A DNA stretch of 64,000 nt from Stropharia rugosoannulata (Eukaryota; Basidiomycota; Agaricomycetes; Agaricales; Strophariaceae), in NCBI GenBank assembly GCA_028532985.1, contig JANCIK010000005.1, positions 3,230,501 through 3,294,500 on the forward strand, written 5' to 3'. Position 1 is the first letter of the stretch, and the number at the start of each line of letters is the position of its first letter. The notes beneath the pieces are model-generated. The model did no database searches. It saw nothing but the letters and a program-made list of their open reading frames with translations, and had not been told where the DNA came from. This document shows, one piece after another, positions 59,100 to 64,000 of the stretch. The translations under genes and the position numbers were made by a program.

Positions 59100-62000
59100 C
59101 GTAGCTCAGGAGTTCAAACGTTCAAAGTTAGAGGTTAAGAAAACACGCTTACGCGCTACATACCCCTAGCATATACACGTAAATACATAAATGAAAGGGT
59201 AAGTCAAGGCCCAGGGTAAGTGTCAAGGAAAAAGACCGGGCCGGAACGCCAGATCAAAAAAAAAAACTCAGCGAATGTGGTAATTTTATTTATCATAGAT
59301 AATCGATAAGCCCTGCAACAGTGCTGATTCGCTCGTGCGTGCTGCGGGCGCGGAAATTAAGAAGAAATAAGACACCCAACAAGGTGTAAAATGCAAGGTT
59401 GTCCCACACGGCTTCTAACCAAACCCCAAAACAACACAAGAAGGCGAGCCGGAACGAGCTAAAAAGGAAACGAAAACGCGAGAGTGTAAGCTGCTACGAC
59501 AGCTTCGAACCACTCTCGGACGCTGGACGCAGCGAGGACGCAACGGGGACGCTAAAACGAAGACAAACGAATGTGGGGGATCTATTCTTCTTTGTCCTCT
59601 ACTTATTACATCCTTTAATACTGTATGTACCCTGTAATCCGACTGTAGTAGTTCCTAAAAGTCCCTATCCTTATTGTTCCTTGACCTGCGCAGCACATGT
59701 ACAACTCGAGGCAGGCGCTTAACGGGCGCCTAATCCGGAACATGCCGAAACCGCGGTTTCCGAGCGTAGCGCGGCGCCGTGCTTATCAGCGCCTTTTCGG
59801 TATATCATTTGCTCCTCATGACCTAGTTCAGGAATATCACAGTCATAAAAGTAAGTATAAGTTATATTATCCAATATTTCTTGTACTGATATTAAATGTT
59901 TCGATCAAAGAAGTGGAGGAAGATTCTGGAAGATTGTTGCAAGACTACTGGCTTTCATTTGTAAACTCAGGCAGCGCTCAGGGACCGCCGGTGAATACAC
60001 TGGCCTTTGCTTCATTCCGAGGTTCATATGTACCACGGATCTCCTACTTAGAGGATATCTGAAGATGGTATGAAAAGGGACACTTAGGCGTAACGGGCGC
60101 TGTTCTGCGCCGTTGCAAAGCCTATGTATGATAGATAAAATTGCCACATTCTGAGAGACCGTAATTACATGATTGGTCATTTCGCTTGCATTTGTCGGGC
60201 GCATATGATAGAAGTATAATTCAATACGGACATGTTGCGGACACGCATGCACATCCGACACATTAGAGCTCACTAAAAAGGGCCCCATTTTGGAAGTAAA
60301 TGTACGTATGTGCCCTGCTTAGCTTCTGCTCCATGTTTCTACATGCTGTTGAATTGCGCTGAGAGCGTTATGAACGTGGTGCATCGGCAGAGAGGATCCG
60401 ATACGCCGGATTCTTCCAGCGTTATGAATTCCACGCCGTGGGATTAATGTTGTAGTGTACCCGCATTTAGGCTTCATTAGTGCCATATCCGGACGGGTAT
60501 ATGGTTCTGTTCCGTATACATGGGTATGGGTAGCTCCGTTTACATGGCTCTGCCTCAGTGCTCCAATAAATTTACATACTTGCCCTCCTATAGAAACGTC
60601 AGTATCAGTATTACCGCCTGCACATAACTAAGCGAGCATAGGGTTTGAATGCGAGCTATAATCATTCGTTAAGGACGGTGCACTGGTAGTAACGGTACAC
60701 GCGCCCCAATAGATCTTTCTAGAGTCGCAGAGCAGAGTCCGAAACACGGCGCTGAAAGTTAAAGTTCACCGGATCACCCGTTCTGGCCGACGAACAGGGA
60801 ATGGCGCCGTGCACAGAAATCTTAGCCTTGTTATGGTTTAGACTAGACCCTAATGACAAGATTGCTGCCCTCCTGCCTGACGGAGTGCGGATCTCTTGGT
60901 AGGTTTTAGAATGCCCCGGAATTTGTAGACTTGCATGAGCCTATCGCGCTTTCTATTACCCTGCATTAATGTTCTCGCTACAGGATATTTCGGTCTTTTA
61001 ATCAGTTCGGCCTGAACTAAAAAGTCAAGTTCGTCAACGGTCAGGCAAATCTGTGACCGAATCAAGTAATTTGGGCAAAAAATCGGGATTTTCCCATGTC
61101 CCGTTTTCTTTGCGACCAACTTGTCCCAGGCCACACCGCCGGCCCTTTCCGGCCGAATCATTTGGATCCTTCCGACGACTATGGGCACTCCTTCGGATAT
61201 AGGACTCAGCGCTGTAGAATTCTGCTGTGTATTCCCAGATATGCCACTAATGTTCAGCATACGTATACCAAGCGTATTCATGCAGGATCTGCAGCCCTGG
61301 TCAGGGTCCGCTCTTCTGTTCTCCTTTGGTAATCCCAACTTCCAAGGTCGTACTGGGTCATTTGTTTATTTGGAACAATGTCAGTGTGTAACGTGTACAA
61401 GTATTAGTAATTTAAGCTCAGTCATCCAAGAGCTTTCTACATCTGTGTAGAATTTTTTGTAGGTGTAAGCAGAAAATACATCAGGTCACTGTGAGGATGT
61501 TGTAATGCTCTGCCAAAATTCAGAAAAGCTGGTCCCCAATACCCACTGCCTTCAAGTTATTAAACGGTAGCGGGAATAATTGAATTGTCACATAGTCAGT
61601 CATGAACATCCACTCCGACCTGTGTGGTGAGCTCCATAGGACAGCAAAGCTGTAATGAATGTCAGGTCATGGATGCATACATATCTCCTCGCCCGTACCT
61701 CGCGCCAGGCCTCGCGCCCGTTTTAGTTCCGTGCCTTTGATTGGTCTTCGTGTTGTTTATTTTCGACCTTTACTACAAAATGTCATCTACGTTTGGCCTA
61801 AGTAGGACAAATTAACTTATGCATAATGGCGTGTTTTGACAGGGTCATTCTGTTTGTTGACAATCACTCTTCTAATCGGACGATTCAATCGCAGGGTCCC
61901 AGCTTATTTCCCATTCAGCGAATATGTGCTCCAATGTAACGTGCGAGGCTTGTGGTCTCTCCTTCATCTTCGGTGCGTATGCACCGTTCGTATCCTGGTT

Positions 62001-64000
62001 CCCTTGCTGATACATGAGCATTCTCCTTGAGGAAATTCAGTCTCTTCACGCCAAGACTCGCGCACAGACCCAATGCAATAATTAAGTACCTTCGCTTTTC
62101 CTTTATGAGAAACACTGGATGGCTCATAAATACGACCCGCGACTACTTGCTTCGACAGTAAGCTAAACGATACACCCCACTTGATACCTCGATACAGCCA
62201 ACTCTACCCCTCATGTCTATCAAACGAGTGCCAACGGACCCACCCATCTATAGCACAGAGGCTCCAGCCATGGGACGTGATATCTCCCCTTCCCAAACCA
62301 ACAGAAACGACTTCATCATCCGTGACTTTGAGGGCACAACCGATTTACGAGCACAAAGCATCGCTTTCAACATCTCAGGCGGACACTACTACGCAGATCA
62401 GACCACCTCTCCAGCAATGACAACGCATACCGCCATCGAGCAAGGCATAAAGTCCTTAGGACTCACCATGAACATATGTTGCAACTCCAACTCTGCTTCT
62501 GTCGGAAACGTCTCGTATGTCGTCGCAGCAGGAAACATATACGGCGATACTACCAGTACGTCAGCGTTCTCAAACAACATCTTACTACCTCTGATCAGGT
62601 ATAGAAACCGTAACACAAACTAAGCCCATTATCGATGGTGAAGGGCAACACACAGCCTCCGGCAGGCAGCCATTAGACCCCGACCTCTCTTAGAGTGACC
62701 TCGGTAGGCAGCCGCAGTACTCCTACATCGCTGGCAGCTGATGACGATTTCAGACCTCATTCCAAACGATGGACTTCTTTGTTTGTGTACCGGATACGTT
62801 TTGTCAAAGAATTTGCAAAAAAAGTACAAGCACGGCCTCATTCATGTATCACGGCCGTTGGTGTGATTGACTTGATATAATGCTATCCCACCCATACTTG
62901 TGTCTTCTCGGCGATGAGTATCTTGCAACAAACTTTTTCGCAGTTAGTAATACTGAGTACAACGATGTACGGCGTACTAGAGCTGGTGGACAACTCTGGC
63001 TTACAATTGCATAGCACCTGTAGTATACATACGTGCACTTACAGGCATGAGTCTGATGTGTGATAGACGCTAGAAAGAAGGTCCATAGACAAGAGGAGAC
63101 ATCTCAGGGTATTGTTTCTACTGAGAGTTACCTTACGTCGTCGAATTCTCTATCTACCGACACCGTGACAGGAGCCGCACTATCGTCTTGCCCACCTTGA
63201 TAAATAATGGCCTTGGCGCTCAAACTAGCGGCACGGTGTACGCCTCACCCTCGCCCCACTTAGAGGCTCATGCACACGCATTATCCAGCTGGCGCTCAGT
63301 GGGCATCAAGCGCCTTGACTAATTATAGATATATAAGCCACATGAGACAGAGACAGAATGAGAAAATACCCACCCCCATCCCTCTAATTCCCTCTTAATT
63401 TGCGCGGTAATCGCGAGTTAGGTCAACTTCTGGATTTCAGATAAAAATAGAACACCAATACACGGTACTATGTACGTACTTTGTGTGTAGTTGAGGCTCG
63501 GGACGGCGACAGAAATAAGCTCCAGGGTGTAGACCAATGCATAGAGTAACGTGATTTGACCAGTACACCTACATGAGAATGTGGATGATCAAGTATCTTT
63601 CAAGGACAAAGCCTGTCTGAATATGGAAGGCGGGTGGCTCTGCACAAGTCGCCGTTGGCATGCCGGTGCTTATTTGTGTACGGATGCCGAAACGGCACTT
63701 AGATGGTACACGACGCAGCAGGACGCAGCTCTGTGAGATGATGCACTGCGTGTGACTAGGTCCGAGGTAACCAAGTGGTTGGGGTTGGGTAAACGAATAA
63801 AATGGGATGGACTGTAGGACGAGAATGAACTGAAGGTACCGGGATTGTTCACGCTAAGGTATGCGGGTATACTCAAGCAGTGGCGCTATGTTAGCCCAAT
63901 GGGAGGATATCGAAGCTAATTGCAGGAGGACAGAGAGAAGCGAGGGCCTAGACCTATGATTTCTGGAAACCGGCAGAGATGACATGGCCGACACCTAGCT
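59100..64000. repeat. right arm of large inverted duplication (reaches window end)
   Basis: Reverse complement of 37,868-42,733. The inner end reads tacgtagctcaggagttcaaa; the last bases of the window still match the left arm, so the outer edge is not seen. About 80 bp near 61,740-61,830 diverge strongly from the left arm. The palindrome GAAACCGCGGTTTC is at 59,747-59,760. Apart from copy D of family X, the frames seen in the arm on both strands (for example 59399-60062 and 61338-60850) have no recognisable content. Confidence 0.9.
62213..62693 (+). CDS. family X protein, copy D (inside right arm)
   Basis: Exons 62213-62555 and 62599-62693 (43-nt intron, donor GTACGT, acceptor GATCAG) give 145 residues. 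Blocks: RDFEGTTDLRAQSIAFNISG then GHYY, GLTMNICCNSNSASVGNVSY and VVAAGNIYGDTTS. The tail reads ETVTQTKPIIDGEGQHTASG and ends DPDLS. The start MSIKRVPTDPPIYSTEAPAM has one codon more than copy C. No signal peptide or membrane helix. Most codons are shared with copy C, and the reading frame is intact. Confidence 0.7.

Noticed and set aside
59399..61338. Several 80-160-codon frames on both strands in the right arm, mirrored at 40482-42425
   Set aside because: Presence in both arms only reflects the duplication; overlapping frames on both strands, no motif and no splice consistency.

Overview
The window is nuclear DNA of a filamentous basidiomycete, most likely an Agaricomycete. The genes are broken by many short (about 45-75 nt) GT-AG introns. 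Several encode families typical of mushroom-forming fungi: the BTB/POZ family, a 'macrofage activating glycoprotein', a caspase-fold protein with a long C-terminal region, and an APSES factor with a low-complexity tail. No rRNA, tRNA or CRISPR array was seen. The species cannot be named from the sequence.

Layout. 0.6-16 kb is ordinary, dense gene space: a small secreted protein (-), a BTB protein (+), the ER-Golgi cargo receptor ERV41 (-), mitoribosomal uL30m (-), succinate dehydrogenase cytochrome b subunit SDH3 (-), a 1.2-kilo-residue TBC Rab-GAP (-), and a secreted ricin-B-lectin/MAGP fusion (-). An 816-bp MULE-like MITE with a clear target duplication lies at 16.2-17.0 kb. 18.2-26 kb holds a TPR co-chaperone-like protein (+), a formamidase with 26 exons including a 6-nt microexon (+), and, convergent to it, a metacaspase-like protein (-). 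26-31.5 kb is gene-poor, with a pogo transposase remnant and simple repeats. A two-LysM secreted effector-like protein (-) follows.

From 33.6 kb the window becomes accessory in character. Four members of a small, unrecognised two-exon family (here called family X, copies A-D) occur at 33.6, 35.5, 39.2 and 62.2 kb. Copies C and D lie in the two arms of a large diverged inverted duplication (about 37.87-42.73 kb and 59.10-64.0 kb, running off the window end). The 16.4-kb segment between the arms carries an SPX-domain phosphate transporter (+), a 5.2-kb gene-less stretch, and an APSES-type transcription factor (+). Its left edge is a mosaic pseudogene assembled from direct and inverted pieces of that APSES gene and of a dispersed repeat.

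The most original items are family X, the inverted duplication with its mosaic edge, the microexon gene, the MULE-like element, and a hairpin-rich intron in the APSES gene. Functions are inferred from visible motifs and family knowledge; no database search was possible. Splice sites were read by eye and checked for frame.
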